A DNA stretch of 64,000 bases from CAVQGZ01 sp963712175 (GTDB taxonomy: Bacteria; Actinomycetota; Actinomycetes; Jiangellales; Jiangellaceae). Of this stretch, positions 20,268 through 27,382 are shown piece after piece. The stretch is taken from positions 1 to 64,000 of the forward strand of contig CAVQGZ010000007.1 in NCBI GenBank assembly GCA_963712175.1, written 5' to 3'. Both the position numbers and the translations under genes were made by a program. The notes under the pieces are model-generated. The model did not search any database and was not told where the DNA came from. It worked only from the letters and a program-made list of their open reading frames with translations. The first letter of the stretch is position 1. Every line of letters starts with the position of its first letter.

Positions 20268-20555
20268 GGGTCCTCCTGGGGTACCTCGGGCAACAGGTGT
20301 GGTGTCGACCATCAGAAAGCCCCCGGTGCGTGGGCACTCGGGGGCGACGGTCGACCAGACACCTCGCCGAGGGTCTGGCTGCACGGCCACGCCGTAGGCG
20401 GGCCGGGACCGGAACCTGGCAACCTCTCGGTCACGCAGGTGGGAGATGCCTCCGCTTGCCACCGGGAGGGGCTCCCGGTCGGTCTGGGCGCCCGATGGCC
20501 TCGGGCGCTGCGTGTGTTCAGTTGTGTCGGGCGACGCGACAGGCGCTCCGCCTCG
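20268..20555 (-). promoter_or_regulatory. Structured infC mRNA leader
   Basis: The minus strand upstream of infC is gene-free for about 290 bases. It encodes at least three strong stems: 20488-20508 (8 bp, loop of five), 20461-20479 (8 bp, loop of three) and the terminal hairpin at 20319-20345. The transcript probably starts near 20555 from the shared -10 hexamer at 20562-20567. The layout (long leader, last stem followed by U residues, then a non-AUG start) suggests control by attenuation, by IF-3/L20 feedback, or both. Confidence 0.6.
20314..20345 (-). terminator. Attenuator-like hairpin ahead of infC
   Basis: On the minus strand GCCCCCG (20345-20339) pairs with CGGGGGC (20325-20319), and inside it GTGC pairs with GCAC around a CCAC loop, giving an 11-bp stem interrupted by one bulged A. 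TTTCT follows at once (20318-20314). This has the form of an intrinsic terminator placed 47 bases before the infC start, and no gene ends just upstream of it. Attenuation is therefore likelier than simple termination. Confidence 0.6.
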
Positions 20556-20560
20556 ATGCC

Positions 20561-20567
20561 TAGGGTA
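20561..20567. promoter_or_regulatory. Shared -10 element for divergent infC and DUF1844 genes
   Basis: TAGGGTA at 20561-20567 reads TAGGGT on plus and TACCCT on minus, so both strands match the TANNNT -10 pattern at one site. On plus the GTG at 20574 follows after seven bases (leaderless gene). On minus transcription would start near 20555 and run into the infC leader. No clear -35 hexamer is seen on either side. Confidence 0.5.
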
Positions 20568-20573
20568 CCAGCC

Positions 20574-20897
20574 GTGAGCATGACCAGGGATGTCGCCGAC
20601 GTACCGGCTGTCGAGGTGCTCGGCACCACGGCGGTGCACCTCATGTCGGCGGCAGCCGTCCACCTGGGGTTGGCCGAGGACATGCCCGAGCACCGCGACC
20701 TCGACGAGGCGCGGGCCCTCATCGACAGCCTCGCCGGGCTGGTTGATGGCGCAGCTGTGCACCTGGGCCACCACCACGCTGCTCCGCTTCGTGACGGGCT
20801 GCGTTCGCTGCAGCTGGCCTTCAAGGAGGCCTCCGCCGTCCCTGACCCCCCCGGCGAAGGCCCCGGGGAGAAGTACACCGGCCCGGTTCACGCGTAG
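20574..20897 (+). CDS. DUF1844 family protein
   Basis: A 107-residue actinobacterial DUF1844 protein. The conserved block VLGTTAVHLMSAAAVHLGL, then RDLDEARALIDSLAGLVDG, is in residues 12-65. The function of the family is not known. It is regularly found divergent from infC in this phylum, as here. GTG 20574 is taken as start because the -10 TAGGGT ends seven bases before it; ATG 20580 is the alternative. The end of the gene is followed by tandem 25-base repeats. Confidence 0.85.
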   Translation: MSMTRDVADVPAVEVLGTTAVHLMSAAAVHLGLAEDMPEHRDLDEARALIDSLAGLVDGAAVHLGHHHAAPLRDGLRSLQLAFKEASAVPDPPGEGPGEKYTGPVHA

Positions 20898-20929
20898 CCG
20901 CGCCTCAGCGACTCGGCGCCGCAGACCGC

Positions 20930-20994
20930 GCACGTGCCGAAGCGCCTCAGGCACGCACGTGCCGAAGCGCCTCAGGCACGCACGTGCCGAGGCG
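20930..20994. repeat. Tandem 25-base palindromic repeats, 2.6 copies
   Basis: Two perfect 25-base direct repeats (20930-20954, 20955-20979) are followed by a partial third copy (20980-20994). Each full unit starts GCACGTGCC and ends GGCAC, so each can fold as a CGTGCC/GGCACG stem. They lie between the convergent DUF1844 and accDA genes. Doubled terminators or a small expanding repeat are both possible. With no spacers, this is not CRISPR. Confidence 0.75.
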
Positions 20995-21054
20995 AAGGGG
21001 CGCCTCACACGGTGTGTACACCTCGGCAAGCACCCGTTGACCTACATGCCGTGA

Positions 21055-22593
21055 TCATCGGGGCGCGGGCAGGCCCAGGCGGCGGTAGCGCGTGTGGCGT
21101 TGGGCCAGGCGCGCGTCACGGTCGAGCCTCGCCAGGGTGAGCAGCTCCCACTCCAGGGCTACTCCCACGCGGCGGCAGAACTCGACCGGCTCGTCGGCGG
21201 CGTCCGGGCGCTCGGCGACGACGAGGTCCACGATCCCCTGCTCGGCCAGCTCCAGGGCGCCGATCCCCTGGCGACGGGCCATCTCGGGGGCGTGCCCGGT
21301 GTCGCGGTGCACGATCGAGCTGGCCCCCTCCGGCGACAGCGGCGACAGCCACGAGTGCTGAGCCGCCAGCACCCGGTCGGCGGCTGCGAGCGCGAGGGCG
21401 CCTCCCCCGCTGCCCTGCCCGAGCAGCAGGGCGACCGTGGACGCGTCGAGGGCGACCAGGTCGGCCAGGCTGCGCGCGATCTCGCCGGCGAGGCCGCCCT
21501 CCTCGGCCTCCACGGTCAGCGCGGCTCCCGGGGTGTCGATCACCGTGACCAGGGGAAGCCCGAGCTCGTCGGCCAGGCGCATCCCGCGGCGGGCCTGCCG
21601 CAGCGCGTCCGGCCCCAGGGGACGGTCGTCCTCCTGACCCTGCCGGTCCTGCCCCAGCAGCACGCAGGAGGCCTGGCCGAACGCGGCGAAGGCCAGGAGC
21701 AGGCCCGGGTGGCTCTCCCCGGCTCCGGTGCCGTTCAACGGCAGGACGTCGTGGGCGGCGACGCGCAGCAGGTCTCGCACGTGCGGACGCTGCGGGCGAC
21801 GGCTTCGCCGGACCGACTCCCAGGGGTCCTGCTGCACCGCCGAGCCCAGGTCGACGGCGACCCCCGGCGACGGCGGGCCAGGGTCGGGGGCGGAGGAGTC
21901 GGGCGCGTCCTGGATGAGGCGCAGCACGCTGTCGGCCAGCCCGGCAAGGTGCTCGACTGCGACGATGGCGTCGATCAGGCCCTTGTCGACGAGGTTCTCG
22001 GCGGTCTGGACGTGCGACGGGAAGTCCTTGCCGTACAGCGCCCGGTAGACCCGCGGGCCGAGGAAGCCCACCCGAGCACCAGGCTCCGCCGCGGTCAGGT
22101 GGCCCAGCGACCCCCACGAGGCGAACACTCCTCCGGTCGTGGGGTCGCGCAGGTAGACCAGGAAGGGCAGGCCGACGCGCTTGTGCGCGACGACGGCCTG
22201 CGTGATCTTGAGCATCTGCACGAAGGCCATGGCGCCCTCCTGCATGCGGGTGCCCCCCGACGAGGGTGCGGCCAGCACGGGCAGACCCTCACGGGTCGCG
22301 CGCTCGATGGCCTGCACGAGGCGCTCGGCGGCTGCGACCCCGATGGAGCCGGCGAGGAACCTGAACTCGCCGGCGACCACGGCCACCGGCCGCCCGCGGA
22401 TCGTCCCGCGGCCGGTGAGGATCGACTCGTCCACGCCGCTGGCTTCGGCCGCCGCGCGACGCTCCTCGACGTACTCGGGGTAGTCCCGCGCGGCGGCGAC
22501 GGCGATGGGTGCGTCGTCCCAGGACTCGAACGACCCCTCGTCGAGGACGAGAGCGAACAGCTCGCGGGCGCTCACCCGCGCCCCTGCGGTCAC
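21055..22593 (-). CDS. Fused acetyl-CoA carboxylase carboxyltransferase (AccD-AccA)
   Basis: Transfers CO2 from carboxybiotin to an acyl-CoA, the committed step of fatty acid synthesis. The 512-residue chain joins a beta half (residues 1-240: RGTIRGRPVAVVAGEF, SSGGTRMQEGAMAF, LRDPTTGGVFAS) to an alpha half (from about 265: GLPLVTVIDTPGAALTVEAEEGG, LLGQGSGGGALALAAADRV). The zinc ribbon of E. coli AccD is missing. GTG 22593 overlaps the stop of the upstream CoA-transferase gene. No biotin carboxylase lies adjacent, so the BC/BCCP partner must be elsewhere; 33465-35525 is one candidate. Confidence 0.9.
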   Translation of the reverse strand: MTAGARVSARELFALVLDEGSFESWDDAPIAVAAARDYPEYVEERRAAAEASGVDESILTGRGTIRGRPVAVVAGEFRFLAGSIGVAAAERLVQAIERATREGLPVLAAPSSGGTRMQEGAMAFVQMLKITQAVVAHKRVGLPFLVYLRDPTTGGVFASWGSLGHLTAAEPGARVGFLGPRVYRALYGKDFPSHVQTAENLVDKGLIDAIVAVEHLAGLADSVLRLIQDAPDSSAPDPGPPSPGVAVDLGSAVQQDPWESVRRSRRPQRPHVRDLLRVAAHDVLPLNGTGAGESHPGLLLAFAAFGQASCVLLGQDRQGQEDDRPLGPDALRQARRGMRLADELGLPLVTVIDTPGAALTVEAEEGGLAGEIARSLADLVALDASTVALLLGQGSGGGALALAAADRVLAAQHSWLSPLSPEGASSIVHRDTGHAPEMARRQGIGALELAEQGIVDLVVAERPDAADEPVEFCRRVGVALEWELLTLARLDRDARLAQRHTRYRRLGLPAPR

Positions 22594-23774
22594 GAACCCT
22601 GCTCCTCGGCAGCGCTGTCGGCCAGCCACTCACGCACCGCCTGGTCGTGCTCGCCGAGCATGGGCGGATGCCGGTGTGCCGGCGTCGGCTGTGACGCCGG
22701 GTCGACCGGCTCGAACCGCAGCGGCGAGCCAGGCAGGGTCACCCTTCCCAGCAACGGGTGCTCAATCTCCATCAGCAGGCCCTGCGACCTGGTCTGCTCC
22801 CAGTCGTAGACCTGGTCGAGGGTTCGGACCCGCCCGGCCGGCACACTGGCCGCCACGAGGGCGTCGAGCCAGTCCTGCAACGGCGACCCGGCCAGCGCGT
22901 CCTCGATCAGCCCCGTCAGCTCGTCGCGGTGGGCGACGCGCGCGCCGTTGTCGGCGAACCGGGGGTCGGCCGGGTCGATGCCCACGAGGGGGGCGAAGGA
23001 CTGCCACTGCGCCGGGCTCCCGACGGTGATCTGCAGCAGGTCGCGGCCGGCGCGGAAGAGGCCGTAGGGGGCGATGGACGGGTGGTGGTTCCCGACTGCC
23101 GCGGGAACCTCGCCGGCCACCGTCCACCGGGTCCCCTGGAACGCGTGGCTGCCGACGACCGCAGCGAGCAGGCTGGTGCGCACGACCGTCCCGAGACCGG
23201 TTCGCTCGCGCTCGTGCAGGGCAGACAGCACGCCGACCAGCCCGTTCAGGCCGGCCAGGAGGTCGGCGATGGGCACGCCCACCCGCGTCGGCGAACCTGG
23301 CTCGCCGGTGATGCTCATCAACCCCGCCTCGCCCTGGGCCACCTGGTCGTAGCCAGGGCGATCGCTGTCCGGGCCGTCATGGCCGAAGCCGCTGATGGAC
23401 AGGATGACCAGCCGTGGGTTCAGCTCGTGCAGCCGCTGGACGGAGAACCCGAGCCGGTCGAGAACGCCCGGACGGTAGTTCTCGACGAGGATGTCGGCGC
23501 GGCGCACGAGCTCGTTCAGCAGACCGCGGCCGTCCTCGCTGCGCAGGTCGGCCGTCACCGACTCCTTGTTGCGGTTGCAGGACAGGTAGTACGTCGAGAC
23601 CGGGGAGTCGTCGGGTCCGACGAACGGCGGTCCCCACGAGCGTGAGTCGTCACCCTGCGGCGGTTCGACCTTGATCACCCGTGCTCCGAGGTCACCCATG
23701 GTCATCGTGGCGTGCGGCCCAGCCAGGGCCCGCGCGAGATCGACGACGAGCAGTCCGTCCAGCGGGCCAGCCAC
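22590..23774 (-). CDS. CaiB/BaiF family (class III) CoA-transferase
   Basis: Moves CoA between acyl groups through an aspartyl-CoA thioester. The roughly 394-residue protein starts AGPLDGLLVVDLARALAGP and contains the catalytic Asp in RPGYDQVAQGEAG near residue 160. LVENYRPGVLDRLG is characteristic of the family. GTG 23774 is preferred over GTG 23780, because a TACGCT hexamer on the minus strand (23781-23786) ends six bases before 23774, giving a leaderless mRNA. The substrate is unknown. It is translationally coupled to accDA. Confidence 0.88.
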   Translation of the reverse strand: MAGPLDGLLVVDLARALAGPHATMTMGDLGARVIKVEPPQGDDSRSWGPPFVGPDDSPVSTYYLSCNRNKESVTADLRSEDGRGLLNELVRRADILVENYRPGVLDRLGFSVQRLHELNPRLVILSISGFGHDGPDSDRPGYDQVAQGEAGLMSITGEPGSPTRVGVPIADLLAGLNGLVGVLSALHERERTGLGTVVRTSLLAAVVGSHAFQGTRWTVAGEVPAAVGNHHPSIAPYGLFRAGRDLLQITVGSPAQWQSFAPLVGIDPADPRFADNGARVAHRDELTGLIEDALAGSPLQDWLDALVAASVPAGRVRTLDQVYDWEQTRSQGLLMEIEHPLLGRVTLPGSPLRFEPVDPASQPTPAHRHPPMLGEHDQAVREWLADSAAEEQGS

Positions 23775-23830
23775 GTTCACAGCGTAGAACCGGCCGCTGA
23801 GCGCACGGTTACGGGATCGTGACGCGCTTC

Positions 23831-23842
23831 GATGTGCACATC
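23831..23842. promoter_or_regulatory. Perfect 12-base palindrome in a divergent promoter region
   Basis: GATGTGCACATC is a perfect palindrome midway in the 142-base gap between the divergent CoA-transferase and uridine-kinase-like genes. Its symmetry and place suggest a dimeric regulator site, but no regulator gene adjoins it, and a 12-mer palindrome could arise by chance. Confidence 0.3.
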
Positions 23843-23916
23843 TGGCTGGAAGGGGTTCACACTGGTAGCGGTCCCGCGGGTCGAAGAGCGAACCCGACAC
23901 GACATGGAGGTGCCGC

Positions 23917-24543
23917 ATGGCTCCGGCCACCATGGCTCCATCGCTGGTCACGTACCGCGACCTTGCCCGAGAGGTGCTCGACTCCGCCCCGCGGCTGGGA
24001 GTGGTTCGCCTGGTGACCGTCGACGGTCCCAGCGGCAGCGGCAAGACGAGCCTGGCCAAGCGGCTGTGCAAGGCGCTGCGCCGGGTCCCGACCGTCCACC
24101 TGGACCATCTCTACGAGGGATGGACGGGGCTGGAGGGCATGGCGAGCAACCTCGACTCGTGGGTCTACACCCCGCTGCGGCACGGGATGCCCGGCCAGCA
24201 CATGGTCTACGACTGGCACCGCGGCGCGTTCGCCGAGTGGCGCGAGGTGCCGCTGGCACCGGCCCTCATCGTCGAGGGCGTCGGCGCCGGTCAACGTCAG
24301 TTCGACGACCTGGCCGTGCTGCGGATCTGGGTCGAGGCGGACGAGGTGCTGCGCCACGAACGCACCGTGGAGCGCGAGGGCCCGGATGCCGGCGTCGCTC
24401 TGCGTGAGTGGTGGCCGCGCGAGGAGCGCCACTTCGCCGAGCAGGGAACACGAGCCAGGGCCGACCTCATCGTGGACAGCACGCCACGGGGCGACGTCGA
24501 CCGCGAGGAGTCCATGGTGGTCGTGGAGGACAGGCGGCGCTGA
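23917..24543 (+). CDS. Uridine-kinase-like P-loop NTPase
   Basis: A 208-residue P-loop protein with Walker A GPSGSGKTS near residue 38 and VHLDHLYEGWTGLE, resembling the uridine kinase/panK-like DxDxFY region. ALIVEGVGAG forms the Walker B-like strand and an Arg-rich lid follows (RHERTVEREG). The ATG has GGAGG six bases upstream. Relatives phosphorylate uridine or other small molecules, but the substrate residues are not decisive here. It ends three bases before the convergent hisG stop. Confidence 0.8.
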   Translation: MAPATMAPSLVTYRDLAREVLDSAPRLGVVRLVTVDGPSGSGKTSLAKRLCKALRRVPTVHLDHLYEGWTGLEGMASNLDSWVYTPLRHGMPGQHMVYDWHRGAFAEWREVPLAPALIVEGVGAGQRQFDDLAVLRIWVEADEVLRHERTVEREGPDAGVALREWWPREERHFAEQGTRARADLIVDSTPRGDVDREESMVVVEDRRR

Positions 24544-24546
24544 CTC

Positions 24547-25449
24547 TCAGAGCCGGCAGGCGTGGATGTCGGTGACGAGGATCCCCCGGGCGCCGAGCTC
24601 GTAGAGGTCGTCCATGACCCGTTGGGCGTGGTCGCGGGGCACCATCGCCCGGACCGCGAACCACCCGGGCCGCTGCAGAGGCGCCACGGTGGGTGACTCG
24701 ATGCCGGGCGTGACCCGGCATGCCGCGTCGACCTGCTGCTCGGGGACGTCGTAGTCCATCATCACGTAGCGGCGAGCGACCAGGACGCCGTGCAGCCGCC
24801 GCAGGAAGACCTCGAGCCCGGCCATCGGCCCACCGTCGGTGCGACGGACCAGGACGGCCTCGGAGTGCAGGATGGGTTCGCCGACGATCTCCAGGCCGGC
24901 CTGGCGCAGGGTCGTGCCGGTCGACACGACGTCGGCGATCACGTCGGCGACACCCAGTCGCACAGCTGTCTCGACCGCCCCGTCGAGGCGGATGACCTGC
25001 GCATCCACACCCCGGGCCGCCAGGTGCGCACTCACCAGGCCCGGGTAGGACGTCGCCACCCGCAGGCCCGTCATGTCGGCCTCTCCGGCGGCGGTGCCCG
25101 GTCGTGCGGCGAAGTGGAAGGAGGCTCCGGCGAAGCCCAGGGGCATCAGCTCCTCGGCGGCCGCCCCGGAGTCCAGCAGCAGGTCTCGGCCGGTGATCCC
25201 CAGGTCGAGCGTCCCGGCCCCCACGTAGGTGGCGATGTCGCGAGGGCGCAGGTAGAAGAACTCGACGCCGTTGTCGGGGTCGTGCAGCACGAGCTCGCGG
25301 CTGTCCGAGCGCTGCCGGTAGCCCGCCTCGCGGAGCATGAGCGAGGCCGGCTCGCTCAGCGAGCCCTTGTTGGGGACCGCGACGCGCAGGGTCTCGCCGT
25401 CGCGAGAGGCGGGGCCGGAGGCAGGCACGGTCAGGGCAGGGTCGGACAT
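24547..25449 (-). CDS. hisG: ATP phosphoribosyltransferase, long form
   Basis: First step of histidine synthesis, joining ATP and PRPP. At 300 residues it is the long HisG form with its own C-terminal ACT-like regulatory domain (PGWFAVRAMVPRDHAQRVMDDL), so no HisZ is needed. Catalytic parts: VPNKGSLSEPA near residue 25, the LGITGRDLL segment, and the PRPP loop ADVIADVVSTGTTL near residue 175. Follows hisE by 21 bases, the standard actinobacterial hisE-hisG pair. Confidence 0.96.
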   Translation of the reverse strand: MSDPALTVPASGPASRDGETLRVAVPNKGSLSEPASLMLREAGYRQRSDSRELVLHDPDNGVEFFYLRPRDIATYVGAGTLDLGITGRDLLLDSGAAAEELMPLGFAGASFHFAARPGTAAGEADMTGLRVATSYPGLVSAHLAARGVDAQVIRLDGAVETAVRLGVADVIADVVSTGTTLRQAGLEIVGEPILHSEAVLVRRTDGGPMAGLEVFLRRLHGVLVARRYVMMDYDVPEQQVDAACRVTPGIESPTVAPLQRPGWFAVRAMVPRDHAQRVMDDLYELGARGILVTDIHACRL

Positions 25450-25470
25450 CTCACGGGTTCCCGGTCTCGT

Positions 25471-25734
25471 CTACAGGTGGGCGTACACGTCGTCGAGGGT
25501 CAGCCCGCGGGCCAGCATGAGCACCTGCACGTGGTAGAGCAGCTGGGAGATCTCCTCCGCGGTCCGTTCGTCGGACTCGTGCTCGGCGGCCATCCAGACC
25601 TCGGCGGCCTCCTCGACAACCTTCTTGCCGACGCCGTGGACGCCGGAGAGCACGGCAGCGACGGTGCCCGAACCGGGGTCACCGGCGGCCACCTTGCCCG
25701 TGAGCTCGACCCACAGGTCGTCGAAGGTCTTCAC
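25471..25734 (-). CDS. hisE: Phosphoribosyl-ATP pyrophosphatase
   Basis: Second histidine-pathway step, hydrolysing PR-ATP to PR-AMP; an all-alpha MazG-fold protein of 87 residues from GTG 25734. The metal-binding signature is KKVVEEAAEVWMAA with EESQLLYH-like EEISQLLYHVQVLM after it. The start was chosen because a TAGGCT -10 hexamer ends seven bases before GTG 25734, so the hisE-hisG mRNA should be leaderless; the frame stays open eight codons further upstream. Confidence 0.94.
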   Translation of the reverse strand: MKTFDDLWVELTGKVAAGDPGSGTVAAVLSGVHGVGKKVVEEAAEVWMAAEHESDERTAEEISQLLYHVQVLMLARGLTLDDVYAHL

Positions 25735-25741
25735 GTCCCCC

Positions 25742-25747
25742 AGCCTA
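25742..25747 (-). promoter_or_regulatory. -10 element of a leaderless hisE-hisG transcript
   Basis: TAGGCT on the minus strand, seven bases before the hisE GTG. No recognisable -35 hexamer or T-box/attenuator lies in the 53 bases shared with the divergent gene at 25788. Confidence 0.5.
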
Positions 25748-25787
25748 CGGCCGAGCAACGAGGCCCGGGGCGTGGCACCATCGAGGT

Positions 25788-26129
25788 ATGGCAGGCAAGG
25801 ACGACGACATCGAGCGGCTGCTCGCCGAGATGGATGCGCTCAACGCGCAGGCCGACAGCGTGCTCGGGGGGGACGACGCCAGCGGCAAGGCCGTGGCCAA
25901 GCGCCGGGGGTCGGAGCCGGTGCCGCAGAAGCCCGACGCCCCCGCCGGTGAGGGGCTGCCACCGGCGCTGGCACGTGCGCTGGTCGTCAGCGGCGTCGCC
26001 ACCGGGCTCGTGTGGGTCGTCTTCATCCTGCTGCCCTTCATCGGGCTGCCGATCGGCAGCCTGGTGCCCGTGTTCCTGTCCTCGCTGCTGGTGGCCGCCT
26101 TCTACACGATTCGCGGACGTGGCCGCTAG
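25788..26129 (+). CDS. Small membrane protein, unknown function
   Basis: A 113-residue protein. The first 55 residues are charged and hydrophilic (DDDIERLLAEMDALNAQAD, probably a short helix), followed by two membrane segments (ALVVSGVATGLVWVVFILLPF and SLVPVFLSSLLVAAFY) linked by GLPIG. No family was recognised. It starts a three-gene plus-strand run with the SRPBCC gene three bases later. The opposite-strand hisE begins 53 bases away. Confidence 0.7.
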   Translation: MAGKDDDIERLLAEMDALNAQADSVLGGDDASGKAVAKRRGSEPVPQKPDAPAGEGLPPALARALVVSGVATGLVWVVFILLPFIGLPIGSLVPVFLSSLLVAAFYTIRGRGR

Positions 26130-26132
26130 CCG

Positions 26133-26564
26133 GTGAGGGGACTGCCGAGCCGTCCGCTCACCACCACGGTGACCGTCGCCGCCACCGGCGGTGCTGACGC
26201 CGACGAGGTGTGGCAGCGCTACAGCGTCCCGGCACGGTGGAGCCAGTGGTCGCCGCAGATCTCCCGAGTCGAGTGCCCCCACCCGTCAGCGGGCGTCGAG
26301 CCGGGCCTACGCGGGGTGGTGCACGGCCCCGCCGGGGTGACCGTCCGCTTCACCGTCACCGACGTGGACGTCGGCGCGCGCCGGTGGTCCTGGGAGGTCG
26401 CTGCGGGTCTGGCCCGGCTGCAGATGCGCCACGGGGTGGACGACGCGGCGGGCTCCGCGCGCGCCTGGGTGCGCATCACTGGCGCCTTGCCGCTGGTCGT
26501 GGCCTACGCCCCGGCCGCGCGGCTCGCGCTGGGTCGACTGGTGGCTGACAGGATGCCGACGTGA
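26133..26564 (+). CDS. SRPBCC (START-like) family protein
   Basis: A 143-residue single-domain protein with the helix-grip pattern: VTVAATGGADADEVWQRY at the N-terminus, WSQWSPQISRVE, a GLRGVVHGPAGVTVRFTVTDVD strand pair and WSWEVAAG. Family members bind hydrophobic ligands or act as cyclases. GTG start three bases after the preceding stop. Its last four bases overlap the start of the hydrolase gene, so the two proteins are likely made together. Confidence 0.75.
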   Translation: MRGLPSRPLTTTVTVAATGGADADEVWQRYSVPARWSQWSPQISRVECPHPSAGVEPGLRGVVHGPAGVTVRFTVTDVDVGARRWSWEVAAGLARLQMRHGVDDAAGSARAWVRITGALPLVVAYAPAARLALGRLVADRMPT

Positions 26565-27382
26565 ACGACTGGCGCCACGTCCATCGCCCCGAGCTGCACT
26601 GGGCGCCCTCCGGCCTGCCGGGATGGATGCGCTCGTTGCCCGGATGGGCGGCGCGCGGGCTGTCCGAGACCCGACTGCCCGTCGAGGCGGGCTCCCTGCT
26701 GACCTCGGACCTGCTGCGCGACCCGAGCCTGCCACGGGGCGACGGCCGAACGGTGCTGCTCGTCCCGGGGTTCGGCTTCGGCGACCCGACGCTGGTTCCC
26801 ATGCACGCGGTGCTGCGCCGGTTCGGTTACCGCACGCTGCGCAGCGGGATCGTCTCCAACATCGACTGCTCCGACCGCACCGTGGAGTCCCTGGCCCGTC
26901 TGGCCGAGGTCGAGGTCGAGCGCAGCGGCGCGCGCATCCAAGTCGTCGGGCAGAGCCGTGGGGGGATGCTGGCTCGCGGGCTGGGAGCCCGCCGTCCCGA
27001 CCTCGTGTCACGCGCCGTCAACCTCGGGGGTCCGCTGAACGACGAGTTCGCGTTCTACGAGATCCCCTCCCCGCTGGTCACCGCGGTCTACGCCTCGCAC
27101 CGCGTCCGCTCGCCGCTGCCCGAACCCGAGTGCCTGCGTCCCGAGTGCCCCTGCCCCTACATGCAGGCGGTGCACCGGCCGATGCCCACCGAGACCGAGC
27201 TGGTGTCGGTCTACAGCGCCTCCGACGGCGTGATCGACTGGCGTTCGTGCGTGGTGCGTGGCGCGCGCAACATCAAGGTCGAGAGCTCCCACCTGGGCAT
27301 GGGCGTCGACCCGCGGGTGCTACGGGTGGTCATCACGGAACTGGCTCGTCCCGAGCCGACGGCGAACGACCCGGCCGGCTGA
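26561..27382 (+). CDS. Alpha/beta hydrolase, lipase/esterase-like
   Basis: A 273-residue protein with VLLVPGFGFGDP (oxyanion strand) near residue 67, the nucleophile elbow VVGQSRGGM near residue 128, and a candidate Asp in VYSASDGVIDW near residue 223. HLGMG supplies the probable His. No signal peptide is seen. GTG start overlaps the SRPBCC stop. The last 50 bases overlap the convergent antiporter gene. Substrate is unknown. Confidence 0.8.
   Translation: MNDWRHVHRPELHWAPSGLPGWMRSLPGWAARGLSETRLPVEAGSLLTSDLLRDPSLPRGDGRTVLLVPGFGFGDPTLVPMHAVLRRFGYRTLRSGIVSNIDCSDRTVESLARLAEVEVERSGARIQVVGQSRGGMLARGLGARRPDLVSRAVNLGGPLNDEFAFYEIPSPLVTAVYASHRVRSPLPEPECLRPECPCPYMQAVHRPMPTETELVSVYSASDGVIDWRSCVVRGARNIKVESSHLGMGVDPRVLRVVITELARPEPTANDPAG

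Noticed and set aside
20310..20312. ATG as infC start
   Set aside because: It lies at the foot of a strong hairpin, adds 15 residues absent from homologues and has no spaced Shine-Dalgarno, while the ATC at 20267 has AGGAGG and the conserved IF-3 N-terminus.
20930..20994. Short CRISPR array
   Set aside because: The 25-base units abut directly without spacers, and no cas gene is present.
21094..22809. 571-codon plus-strand frame opposite accDA
   Set aside because: Low-complexity shadow frame; the AccD/AccA fusion on minus explains the region.
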